In this document: positions 1 through 8,085 of the stretch, in pieces
Layout: each line of letters starts with the position of its first letter
Numbering within the stretch: position 1 is the first letter of the stretch
From: CAYQTE01 sp964420285
GTDB lineage: Bacteria; Planctomycetota; Phycisphaerae; Tepidisphaerales; Tepidisphaeraceae
DNA: 32,459 bases
Assembly (NCBI GenBank): GCA_964420285.1
Contig: CAYQTE010000058.1
Span: forward strand, 1-32,459
Reading direction: 5' to 3'
Notes under the pieces: model-generated
The model's input: only the letters and a program-made list of their open reading frames with translations
What the model was told of the DNA's origin: nothing
Database searches by the model: none
Translations under genes and position numbers: made by a program

Positions 1-131
1 GGCCGTTTATAATCGGTCGATGATGCCCGAAGCAAACGCACCCGCCCGCGCGTTTTCGGCACGCTTGCCCGATTTTCCGGGAGGCTGCCCTTTGCTTCTC
101 CCCTCGTACCGCTCCGAAAATAGGACGAATC

Positions 132-197
132 AACCGCAGATGAACGCTGATAAACGCAGATAATTCAAATCTGACCTTATCCGCGTTCATCGCGGTT
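132..197. repeat. Dispersed stem-loop repeat (AACCGCAGATGAACGC type)
   Basis: The left arm begins AACCGCAGATGAACGC and the right arm ends CGCGTTCATCGCGGTT, so the two ends are imperfect reverse complements about 20 bases long around an A/T-richer centre. From general knowledge, sequences of this kind (AACCGCAGATGAACGCAGATAA and its complement) recur in intergenic DNA of many environmental bacteria, including planctomycetes. It lies about 100 bases downstream of the stop codon of the giant minus-strand gene, so it could also act as a transcription end signal; that role is inference. I see no gene in 1-294 besides this element. Confidence 0.6.
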
Positions 198-294
198 CCA
201 TCGCTTCCAGCGCGTATTCATGCGCCCACGATGAGGAAATAGGATGCAACGCCGCATGACGGAAACGGGCCGTCGCTCAAACGCGGCCAGGCGA

Positions 295-3200
295 TCAATC
301 TCCCAGCACCGAGCCTTGCGATTCCAGCCAGTTGCCGGCAATCGGCGTATCGGAAAACAGCGAGCCGACCGAGTTGCCCGCGGGCGGCGGACTTACGGCA
401 GCATGCACCGACGCCGCGGCAGCCGCCACGCCTGCGCCATCGCCGGAGGCGCTGAGGTTGCCGCCCAGATCATTGATGATCGCCGCGATATCGGTGATGT
501 TCACGATGCCCTGATTGAGCACATCCCCGCCGGAATATCCGGGTGACTGTCCGAGGTTGTTGATTGCCCGCGTGATGTCCGTGATGTCCACGAAGCCATC
601 CAGATTGGTGTCGCCGGTCGGCACATATTTCACTTCGACATCCCCGGCCGGAACGGTGAGCGGGTCTGTACTATGGTCCCCATACCCAATCGCGCGGCTG
701 GCCCGCGAATTGGGGCCGGTAACGAGAGAACTCATGATGCTCGGTTGATTTCCGGCGTTCTGCACCCACGTCGTCACCTGCGCCATGGGCAGGTTGGTTT
801 CGTTAGCCAGCAACGTGTTGTTGGTGATGTCCAGCGTACCTGCCAAAGAGAGGCTATTGACGGTAAAGACGGTTTGATCCGCCTGCGAATCGGATTGAAC
901 CAGCGCCAAACTGGCCCCAGCGGCAATCGAGACTGTACCCAGTGCGTATTTGAGCGTTCCTGCGCCCGGTGTACTAGCCGGGATGGTAAACGACCCGCCT
1001 TTGATGGCCACGGTGTCGGCATCGTTTGCTGGGCTGCCCATGATCTTCAATGTGTTTTGGCCTGCGCCGCCGGTGAGGGAAAGGCCGGACGCCGGCAGCG
1101 GATCGCCGGCCGAGAAATCGAGAACGAACATGTCGCCACCGGCTGGGCCGGTGTATGTGACGCCGCAAATCGATGCGCAGGGCAGGCATTGTGTGGGAGT
1201 GCCGGTGGCCGTGGGATTGTTCCAAACATCCATGTTCTGCCCGAGCGAATCGAGCTTGAGGTACACGGTGTTGGCGGCGAGGTTCAACACCGCCTGGCCG
1301 ACATTCTGGGTGAAAGTCGTGGTGCTGCCGGCAAAGTTGCCGTCGCCGCCATAAGTGGCCACGATGGTATGGCTGGCGGCGGTCAAGATCGACGTGGTAT
1401 AGGTGGCGGTATTGCCGCTCAGAGTGATGCTGCCCATGCTGGTGCCGTCGATCGTGAACTGCACACTGCCGCCGTCAACGTTGCTGGGCGTTACGGTTGC
1501 CGTAAACGTCACCGACTGCCCATAGGTTGGCGAGCTGTTGTTGGAGGTGATGGCGGTGGTGGTGGCGGTGACCTGCGCGACGCTTTGTGTGATGGCCGGA
1601 CTGGTCGTGCTGGCGAAGTTGCCATCGCCGCTGTAGACGGCCCAGACAGCATGGCTGCCGGCGGTCAGGATCGACGTGGTGTAAGTGACGGAGTTGCTGC
1701 CCTGAATGAGTGATACGGCACTACCGAGGTCGTTGCTGCCGTCCATGAACTGCACGGTACCGCTCGGCCCGGCACCGGTGTTTGGATTCACCGTGGCCGT
1801 GAACGTGACCGACTGGCCGTGGAAGCTCGAGGCATTGCTGGAAGTGACGGTGGTGCCTGTATACGTCAACTCGAAGACCGAGCCCCAGTTCTTACTGCCG
1901 CCTTGATAGGCCGTGCAAAAGAGGTTGCCGGTGGAGTCCAGGAGCACGGTGCCGTAACAGTTCCACCCGCTGCTGCTGCCCAGCGAGACCAGGGTGGTGA
2001 TGGCCCCACTGCCGCGAGCGATCTCGTAGACCGTGCCGTCGCTGTTGGTGCCGCCGGCGTTGGTCGCACCGAAGAGATTGCCGAAGGAGTCCAGGACCAC
2101 GCCGCCGTAAAGAGTTTGCCCGTTGGTGCCGTTGAACGAGGCCAGTGCGGTGATGACGCCGCTCCCGTTGGCGATCTCGAAGACCGTGCCGTCGCCTTTT
2201 CCGCTGTTGAGCGAGAGATTGCCGCCGTACCGGGTCGTGCCGAAGATGTTGCCGGAGGAGTCAAGAACCATGCTGGCCTCAGGAGCAAACCCGTTGGCGC
2301 CGTTGAACGAGACCGCGTTGATGACCCCGGTCCCGTGGGGAATCTCGAAGAACGTGCCGTCACCGATGGTGCCGCCGGATTGGGCTGTGCCGAAGATGTC
2401 GCCGGAGGAGTCCAGGATCACGCCGCCGCGGGGGTTTTGGCCATTGGTGATATTGAACGCCGCGAGGGTGGTGATAATGTCGCTTCCGTAGGCGATCTCG
2501 AAGATCGTGCCAGCGCCGTTGCCACCGGCCAACGTCAGATCGCCGCCGTACCAGGTCGTGCCGAAGAGATCGCCGGAGGTGTCCAGAACCACGCCGGCGC
2601 GGGGGTTCTCGCCGCCGGTGCCGTTAAACAAGGCCAGGGTCGTGATGGCATTGGTCCCGCTGGCGATCTCGAAGACCGTGCCGTAGCCGCTGGTGCCGCC
2701 TTGGTTGGTCGTGCCGAAGATGTTGCCGGAACAGTCCAGGACCACGCCGCCGTAGGGGATACTCCCATTGGTGCCGTTAAATGTGGTCAGTGTGGTAATG
2801 ATGCTCGTCCCGTGGGCTATTTCGAAAACCGTGCCGTCGCCAAGTCCGCCGTTAAGCGTCAGATTGCCACCACACTCCGTCGTGCCGAAGAGGTTGCCGA
2901 AGGAGTCCATGACCACGCCGTCGTAAGCGTTTTCGCCGTTCGCGCCAGTAAACGAGGCCAGCATGTACGTGCCCCACTGCGTGAGTTTGGCAACGCTCTG
3001 GGTGATGGCGGGGCTGGTGCTGCTGGCGAAATTGCCGTCGCCGCTGTACACGGCCACGATGGAACGGCTGCCGGCATTCAGGGTCGAGGTGGTATACGTG
3101 GCGGTGTTGCCGCTAAGGGACACCGCGCCGCCCACGTTGCTGCCGTCGATCTGGAACTGCACAGCGCCGGTCGGCCCGACGCCGACGTTTGAACTCACCG

Positions 3201-6200
3201 TTGCCGTGAACGTCAAGGACTGGCCGTAAATGGTCGAGGCGTTGCTGGACGTGATGGTGGGGCCCATCATCCCCCACGGCAACTCGAAGACCGTGCCGTC
3301 GGTGTAAGTGCCGCCCCCATAGGTCGTGCCGAAGAGGTTGCCGGAGGGGTCCATGATCACGCCATTGGGGCTTGCCCCGTTGGTGCTGTTAAACGAGGCC
3401 AGTGTGGTGATGACCCCGCTCCCTTGGGCGATCTCGAAGACCGTGCCGTCGCTGTTGGCGCCGCCGCCCGAGGCCGTGCCAAAGAGGTTGCCGGAGGAGT
3501 CCAGGGCCACGCCGCCGGGGTTGATACCGTTGGTGCCCTCAAGCGAGGCCAGATCGGTGATGGCCCCGCTCCCTTGGGCGATCTCGTAGACCGTGCCGTC
3601 GTTGTTGGCGCCGCCCCGGTAGGTCGCGCCAAAGAGGTTGCCGGAGGAGTCCAGGACCACGCCGACGTGAAGGTTCCCCCCGTTGGTGCTGTTGAACGAG
3701 GCCAGTGAGCTGATGACCCCGCTCCCGTGGGTGATCTCGTAGACCGTGCCGACATTGCTGGTGCCGCCCTGAGAAGTTGTGCCGAAGATGTTCCCGGACG
3801 AGTCCAGAACCACGGTACCGACCACGTTGCGGCCGTTGGCGCCGTTAAACGAGACCATCGTGGTGATGACGCCGCTCCCCTGGGCGATCTCGAAGACCAT
3901 GCCGTCACTGTTGTCGCCGCCGTTCGCCGTCGTGCCGAAGAGGTTGCCGGAAGAGTCCACGGCCACGCCAGCGCTGCCATTCCCGTTGGCGGTGTTAAAC
4001 GACGCCAGGGCGGTGATGGCATTGGTCCCGTTGGCGACCTCGAAGACGGTGCCATAGCCGTTGGCGCCGCCGATGTGGGTCGTACCGAAGAGGTTGCCGG
4101 AGGAGTCCAGGACCGCGCCCGCTTGAGGATTATCCCCGTTGGCTCCGTTAAACGAGGCCAGTGTGGTGATGACCCCGGTCGCGTGGGAGATTTCGAAGAC
4201 CGTGCCGTCGCCGTTGGCGCCGCCGGTGTTGGTCGTGCCGAAGAGGTTGCCGGAGCAGTCCATGACTACGCCGGCGAAAGGGAGACTCCCGTTGGTGCCA
4301 TTAAGCGAGACCAGCGTGCTAATGCTCCATGGCGCGAGCTTGGCAACGTTCTGGGTGAAGGTGGGGCTGGCGCTAGTGTAGAAGTTGCTGTCGCCGCTGT
4401 AGACGGCCTGGATGGAATGGCTGCCGGCGGTCAGCACCGAGGTAGTGGTATAGCTGGCGGTATTGCCGCTGAGGGCCACCGCGCTGCCCACATTGCTGCC
4501 GTCGATCTGGAACTGCACGCTGCCGGTCACACCGCTGCCAGTGGCAAAGGTCGGCGTCACGGTGACTGTGTAAGTCACGGGCTGGCCATAGATCGACGCG
4601 CCGTTGTTGGACGTGATGGTGGTGGTGATGAGGCCCTTGCTGACGATCTGTGTGAAAGGCCCGCCTGTGCTGCCGGCGAAGTTGGCGTCGCCGCTGTAGA
4701 TGGCCAAGACGGTATGGCTGCCGACACTCAGGGCCGAGGTGGTATACGTGGCGGTGTCGAAGACACTGTCCAAGCTAACCGGCGAAATGCCCGTGGTGCT
4801 GCCGTCGATCTGGAATTGCACGTTGCCGGTTGCCCCGCTGCCGCCGGAGAATTCAACCGTTGCCGTGAAGGTGATCGGTTGGCCAAGGAAGGCACCTTGG
4901 TTGTTGGATGTGACATTTGTGGAGGAGCCAATCTTGGTGACGGCCTGTGCGAGAGTCGGGCTGGTGCTGGTGGTGAAGTTGCTGTCGCCGCTGTAGATGG
5001 CCACGACGGAATGGTTGCCGGCGGTTAGCGTCGAAGTTGTATAGGCGGCGGTATTGTCGCTGAGAGTGACCGGGCCACCCACCGCGTTGCCGTCGACCCA
5101 GAACTGCACCGTTCCGGTCTCGCCGCTGAGGGGGGCAACGGTGGCAGTGAAAGTGACCGGTTGGCCACAAATGGAAGAGCCGTTGCTGGATGTGAGGGAG
5201 GTATTAGTACCACCAGTATGTACTAGCTCGAAAACCGTGCCGTCGCCGTTGGCGCCGCCGCTTTCGGTCGTGCCGAAAAGGTTGCCGGAGGAGTCCAGAA
5301 CCACGCCGAACGCGGGGGTATCCCCGTTGGTGCCGTTAAACGAGAGCAAGGTAGTGACAACTCCGCTCCAATGGGCGACCTCGAAGACCAGGCCATAGCC
5401 GTCGCCGCCGTTCAACGTCAGGTCCCCGGCCAAAACGGTCGTGCCGAAGAGGTTGCCGGAGGAGTCCAGAGCCAGGCCATTGGGATTAATGGGATCAAAT
5501 CCGTTGGTGACGTTGAACGAGGCCAGTGTGGTCACGGCTCCGCTTTGTCTGGGGATCTCAAAGACCGTGCCATCGCCTCTGGTGCCGCCATCGGAGGTCA
5601 AACCGAAAATGTCGCCCGAGGAGTCGAGGACCACGGAACCGGTAGGGCTCGGCCCGTTGTCGCTGTTAAACGAGGCCAATGTGGTGATGACCCCGCTCCC
5701 GTGGCCGATCTCGAACACTGTGCCGTCGCCTTGGCCGTCGTTCAACGTCAGGTCCCCGCCGATCTCGGTCGTGCCGAAGAGGTTGCCGGAGGAGTCTAGG
5801 ACGACGCAGGCATCAGCGTTTCGGCCGTTAGCGCCGTTGAACGAGGCTAGGTCGGCGATGGCGCGACTTCCGTGAGCGATCTCGAACACCGTGCCGCAGT
5901 AGCTGGCGCCGCCCTCAGCGGTCGTGCCGAAGAGATTGCCGGAGGAGTCCAAGACTACGCCGCCGTTAGGCGATTCCCCGTTGGCGCCATTGAACGAGGC
6001 CAGCGTAGTAACGGCTCCGCTCCCAAGTGGGACTTCGAAAACGGTGCCGTCGCCAACGCCAAAGGGGCCAGGGACGGCGCCGCCCTCATTGCTCGTGCCA
6101 AAGAGGTTGCCGGAGGAGTCCAGGGCCAAATCACCATAGGGTTCCGACACGTTGGTGCCGCTAAATGTGGCCAGCGTGGCGATGATCCCGGTCCCGTGGG

Positions 6201-6450
6201 CGATTTCGAATACGGTGCCGGTGCCAGTGGCGACATTCCAAGTTAAGCCAAAGAGGTTCCCGGAGGAGTCCTCGACCACACCGCTGGCACACTCTCCGGT
6301 GGCAGGAAGCGGGGCCAGCGTGTTGAGGGTGTACGTGGACAACAACACCCGCTTTTCCAGTGGCTCGATCTGGTAGGCTTGCGGACGAACGATCACGGCC
6401 GCCTGAACAACCGCCCGCAGATGACGACGACGCAGTTTTTGCTTCGACAT
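295..6450 (-). CDS. Giant secreted GloVer-repeat/Ig-like protein with planctomycete export motif and dockerin-like C-terminus
   Basis: A 2051-residue predicted surface or secreted protein. The N-terminus is basic (MSKQKLRRRHLR) and carries IEPLEKRVLLS near residue 35, the planctomycete extracellular-protein motif. The body has 21 copies of a Gloeo/Verruco-type beta-propeller repeat (consensus GVVLDSSGNLFGTT..GG...GTVFEIAHGSG.ITTLASFNG) in three blocks of seven (about residues 40-410, 706-1060, 1158-1528). Between and after them are three, one and two Ig-like domains (consensus YGQ.VTFTATV...YSGD.NF). The C-terminal part has two dockerin-like Ca-binding segments (GDTNLDGFVDITD at about 1944, then GDVLNQGIVNITD). 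I chose ATG 6450 because GGAGGG lies 7 bases upstream; a longer GTG start at 6465 would include that Shine-Dalgarno site. A role in adhesion or carbohydrate/protein binding is inference; no catalytic domain is visible. Confidence 0.9.
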   Translation of the reverse strand: MSKQKLRRRHLRAVVQAAVIVRPQAYQIEPLEKRVLLSTYTLNTLAPLPATGECASGVVEDSSGNLFGLTWNVATGTGTVFEIAHGTGIIATLATFSGTNVSEPYGDLALDSSGNLFGTSNEGGAVPGPFGVGDGTVFEVPLGSGAVTTLASFNGANGESPNGGVVLDSSGNLFGTTAEGGASYCGTVFEIAHGSRAIADLASFNGANGRNADACVVLDSSGNLFGTTEIGGDLTLNDGQGDGTVFEIGHGSGVITTLASFNSDNGPSPTGSVVLDSSGDIFGLTSDGGTRGDGTVFEIPRQSGAVTTLASFNVTNGFDPINPNGLALDSSGNLFGTTVLAGDLTLNGGDGYGLVFEVAHWSGVVTTLLSFNGTNGDTPAFGVVLDSSGNLFGTTESGGANGDGTVFELVHTGGTNTSLTSSNGSSICGQPVTFTATVAPLSGETGTVQFWVDGNAVGGPVTLSDNTAAYTTSTLTAGNHSVVAIYSGDSNFTTSTSPTLAQAVTKIGSSTNVTSNNQGAFLGQPITFTATVEFSGGSGATGNVQFQIDGSTTGISPVSLDSVFDTATYTTSALSVGSHTVLAIYSGDANFAGSTGGPFTQIVSKGLITTTITSNNGASIYGQPVTYTVTVTPTFATGSGVTGSVQFQIDGSNVGSAVALSGNTASYTTTSVLTAGSHSIQAVYSGDSNFYTSASPTFTQNVAKLAPWSISTLVSLNGTNGSLPFAGVVMDCSGNLFGTTNTGGANGDGTVFEISHATGVITTLASFNGANGDNPQAGAVLDSSGNLFGTTHIGGANGYGTVFEVANGTNAITALASFNTANGNGSAGVAVDSSGNLFGTTANGGDNSDGMVFEIAQGSGVITTMVSFNGANGRNVVGTVVLDSSGNIFGTTSQGGTSNVGTVYEITHGSGVISSLASFNSTNGGNLHVGVVLDSSGNLFGATYRGGANNDGTVYEIAQGSGAITDLASLEGTNGINPGGVALDSSGNLFGTASGGGANSDGTVFEIAQGSGVITTLASFNSTNGASPNGVIMDPSGNLFGTTYGGGTYTDGTVFELPWGMMGPTITSSNASTIYGQSLTFTATVSSNVGVGPTGAVQFQIDGSNVGGAVSLSGNTATYTTSTLNAGSRSIVAVYSGDGNFASSTSPAITQSVAKLTQWGTYMLASFTGANGENAYDGVVMDSFGNLFGTTECGGNLTLNGGLGDGTVFEIAHGTSIITTLTTFNGTNGSIPYGGVVLDCSGNIFGTTNQGGTSGYGTVFEIASGTNAITTLALFNGTGGENPRAGVVLDTSGDLFGTTWYGGDLTLAGGNGAGTIFEIAYGSDIITTLAAFNITNGQNPRGGVILDSSGDIFGTAQSGGTIGDGTFFEIPHGTGVINAVSFNGANGFAPEASMVLDSSGNIFGTTRYGGNLSLNSGKGDGTVFEIANGSGVITALASFNGTNGQTLYGGVVLDSFGNLFGATNAGGTNSDGTVYEIARGSGAITTLVSLGSSSGWNCYGTVLLDSTGNLFCTAYQGGSKNWGSVFELTYTGTTVTSSNASSFHGQSVTFTATVNPNTGAGPSGTVQFMDGSNDLGSAVSLIQGSNSVTYTTSILTAGSHAVWAVYSGDGNFASTTSPAITQSVAQVTATTTAITSNNSSPTYGQSVTFTATVTPSNVDGGSVQFTIDGTSMGSITLSGNTATYTTSILTAASHTIVATYGGDGNFAGSTTTFTQNVGQAVLNLAANTVYLKLDSLGQNMDVWNNPTATGTPTQCLPCASICGVTYTGPAGGDMFVLDFSAGDPLPASGLSLTGGAGQNTLKIMGSPANDADTVAIKGGSFTIPASTPGAGTLKYALGTVSIAAGASLALVQSDSQADQTVFTVNSLSLAGTLDITNNTLLANETNLPMAQVTTWVQNAGNQPSIMSSLVTGPNSRASRAIGYGDHSTDPLTVPAGDVEVKYVPTGDTNLDGFVDITDITRAINNLGQSPGYSGGDVLNQGIVNITDIAAIINDLGGNLSASGDGAGVAAAAASVHAAVSPPPAGNSVGSLFSDTPIAGNWLESQGSVLGD

Positions 6451-6885
6451 GAGCAGACCCTCCACGCCAGTGGTGTTGAGTCAGACGCACAAACCGCCAA
6501 TGCGAACGGCCGGCCTCCCTGGCAGATGATTGCGGGGATTATCCCGATCTGCGACAGCCAATGCAACAAGAAATCGCGAAAGATCGGGAAAATTTTGTGG
6601 CGCATCGGACCTCTTCCCATGTTCCCAGCTTCCCCAGTCTGCGACTCTTGGCTCAGCGCCGCTGCGGTGCTAACCCAGCCCGATTCGTGCCAGGTCCGAA
6701 CTTCTTCGACGCGACCTTCGCTCCCAACCACGATACGAACTTGAAGAACGCGTTGGTCGTCGCGTGGCAATCTTGCCATATGCCAAATAATCACGGGTCG
6801 GGGCGCAACTTGGCTCAGTGATGCAGGTATGCGTGGAATTGCGGGTCCTTGTCGGCGGGGGCGGGGCGGATATAGTGGGCGGCCA
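6451..6885. other. Divergent intergenic region, no gene seen
   Basis: About 430 bases separate the divergent starts of the giant protein gene and dxr, so promoters for both should be here. I see no convincing sigma-70 boxes, RNA gene or riboswitch. A near-palindrome GGGATTATCCC sits around 6537-6547. If dxr used ATG 6829 the right end would shrink by 57 bases. Confidence 0.5.
6458..6463 (-). promoter_or_regulatory. Ribosome binding site deciding the giant gene start
   Basis: On the minus strand GGAGGG is followed by 7 bases and then ATG at 6450. This favours ATG 6450 over the in-frame GTG at 6465, which overlaps the site. Confidence 0.7.
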
Positions 6886-8085
6886 TTGGCCAAGCGAATT
6901 GCCATTTTGGGATCGACCGGGTCGATCGGGTGTGATGCGCTGGATGTCATCCGACACCTGGGCGATGGGTATCGCGTCGCGGGGCTTAGTGGGCATACGC
7001 AGGCGGAGAAGCTGATCGAGCAATGCCGGGCGGTGCGGCCGGGGGTGGTTTGTGTGACCGATCCGGCGGCGGCGGAGTGCGTGGAGCGGGGAGTGGCGGG
7101 GCTGGGGATCAAGGTGCTGCGCGGGGCGGAGGGGTTGATTGAACTGGTGCAGCGCGAGGATGTGGATATGGTGCTGGGGGCGATCGTCGGGTCGGCGGGG
7201 TTGCCGGCGATGATGGCGGCGGTGACGGCCGGAAAGTCGCTGGCGCTGGCAAATAAAGAATCGCTGGTGGCGGCCGGGTCGGTGCTCATACCGGAGGCAA
7301 AGAAGCGCGGGGTGAGGATACTGCCGGTCGATTCGGAACACTCGGCGATATTTCAGGCGATGGCGTGCGGCCGGCGCGAGCAAGTGCGCGAGGTGATTCT
7401 GACAGCCAGCGGCGGGCCGTTTCGCGGGTGGGATCGGGATCGGATCAAGACCGCGACGGTGGCCGATGCGCTGAATCATCCCACGTGGCGGATGGGGCGG
7501 AAGATCACGATCGACTCGGCGAGCATGTTCAACAAGGGATTGGAATTGATCGAGGCGTGCTGGCTGTTTGATATTCCGCCAAAGCAGGTGAGGATCGTGG
7601 TGCATCCGGAATCGGTGGTGCATTCGATGGTGGAGTTTGTGGATGGGAACGTGTTGGCGCAACTTTCGCCTCCGGACATGAAGACGCCGATCCAATATGC
7701 GCTGACGTATCCGGAGCGAGTAAACGGGCTGGGGCGGCGGATGAACTGGGGAGAGGGGATGACGCTGCACTTTGGCTCGCCGGATTTTGAGAAGTTCCCG
7801 GCGCTGGGATTGGCCTATAAAGTGGCGGAGATGGGTGGGACGGCCGGGGCGGTGATGAACGCGGCCAACGAGGCGGCGGTGGGGGCGTTTTTGGGGGGGA
7901 AGATACAATTTGGGGAGATTTGCAGGCTGGTAGAGCTTACAATCCAGCAGCACTCGGTTCAGGCTCATCCGACTCTGGACGATGTGCTGGAAGCCGACCG
8001 ATGGGCGCGGGCCACGGCGGCGGGTCTTGCGGAAACGCGCGGAAAACCGGAAATCGCTCCATGTCCATCATGTCATCGCCCTTAG
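6886..8085 (+). CDS. dxr: 1-deoxy-D-xylulose 5-phosphate reductoisomerase (DXR/IspC)
   Basis: Catalyses the NADPH-dependent conversion of 1-deoxy-D-xylulose 5-phosphate to 2-C-methyl-D-erythritol 4-phosphate, the committed step of the MEP isoprenoid pathway, in the cytoplasm. Visible family signatures in order: the nucleotide-binding GSTGSIG at the N-terminus, NKESLV, SEHSAIFQ, the SGGPFRGW loop, the MGRKITIDSASMFNKGLE segment and HPESVVHSMVEF. Starting at TTG 6886 gives MAKRIAILGSTGSIG and about 399 residues, the usual family length; the alternative ATG at 6829 adds 19 residues of low-complexity Gly/Arg sequence. No strong Shine-Dalgarno is seen for either. The 3' end overlaps rseP, so the two are probably co-transcribed, as dxr and rseP are in many bacteria. 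Confidence 0.95.
   Translation: MAKRIAILGSTGSIGCDALDVIRHLGDGYRVAGLSGHTQAEKLIEQCRAVRPGVVCVTDPAAAECVERGVAGLGIKVLRGAEGLIELVQREDVDMVLGAIVGSAGLPAMMAAVTAGKSLALANKESLVAAGSVLIPEAKKRGVRILPVDSEHSAIFQAMACGRREQVREVILTASGGPFRGWDRDRIKTATVADALNHPTWRMGRKITIDSASMFNKGLELIEACWLFDIPPKQVRIVVHPESVVHSMVEFVDGNVLAQLSPPDMKTPIQYALTYPERVNGLGRRMNWGEGMTLHFGSPDFEKFPALGLAYKVAEMGGTAGAVMNAANEAAVGAFLGGKIQFGEICRLVELTIQQHSVQAHPTLDDVLEADRWARATAAGLAETRGKPEIAPCPSCHRP

Noticed and set aside
1819..5028. Long plus-strand open frames (for example 1819-3192 and 3727-5028) opposite the giant gene
   Set aside because: They are mirror frames of the repeat DNA on the other strand; their repeated GRAEEVAGGVQDH-like text simply reflects the GloVer repeat and has no start signal or family features.
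1300..6300. Regularly repeated DNA in the giant gene as a possible CRISPR array
   Set aside because: The repeats are coding, of variable length and diverged, and translate into a known propeller repeat; no spacers or cas genes.
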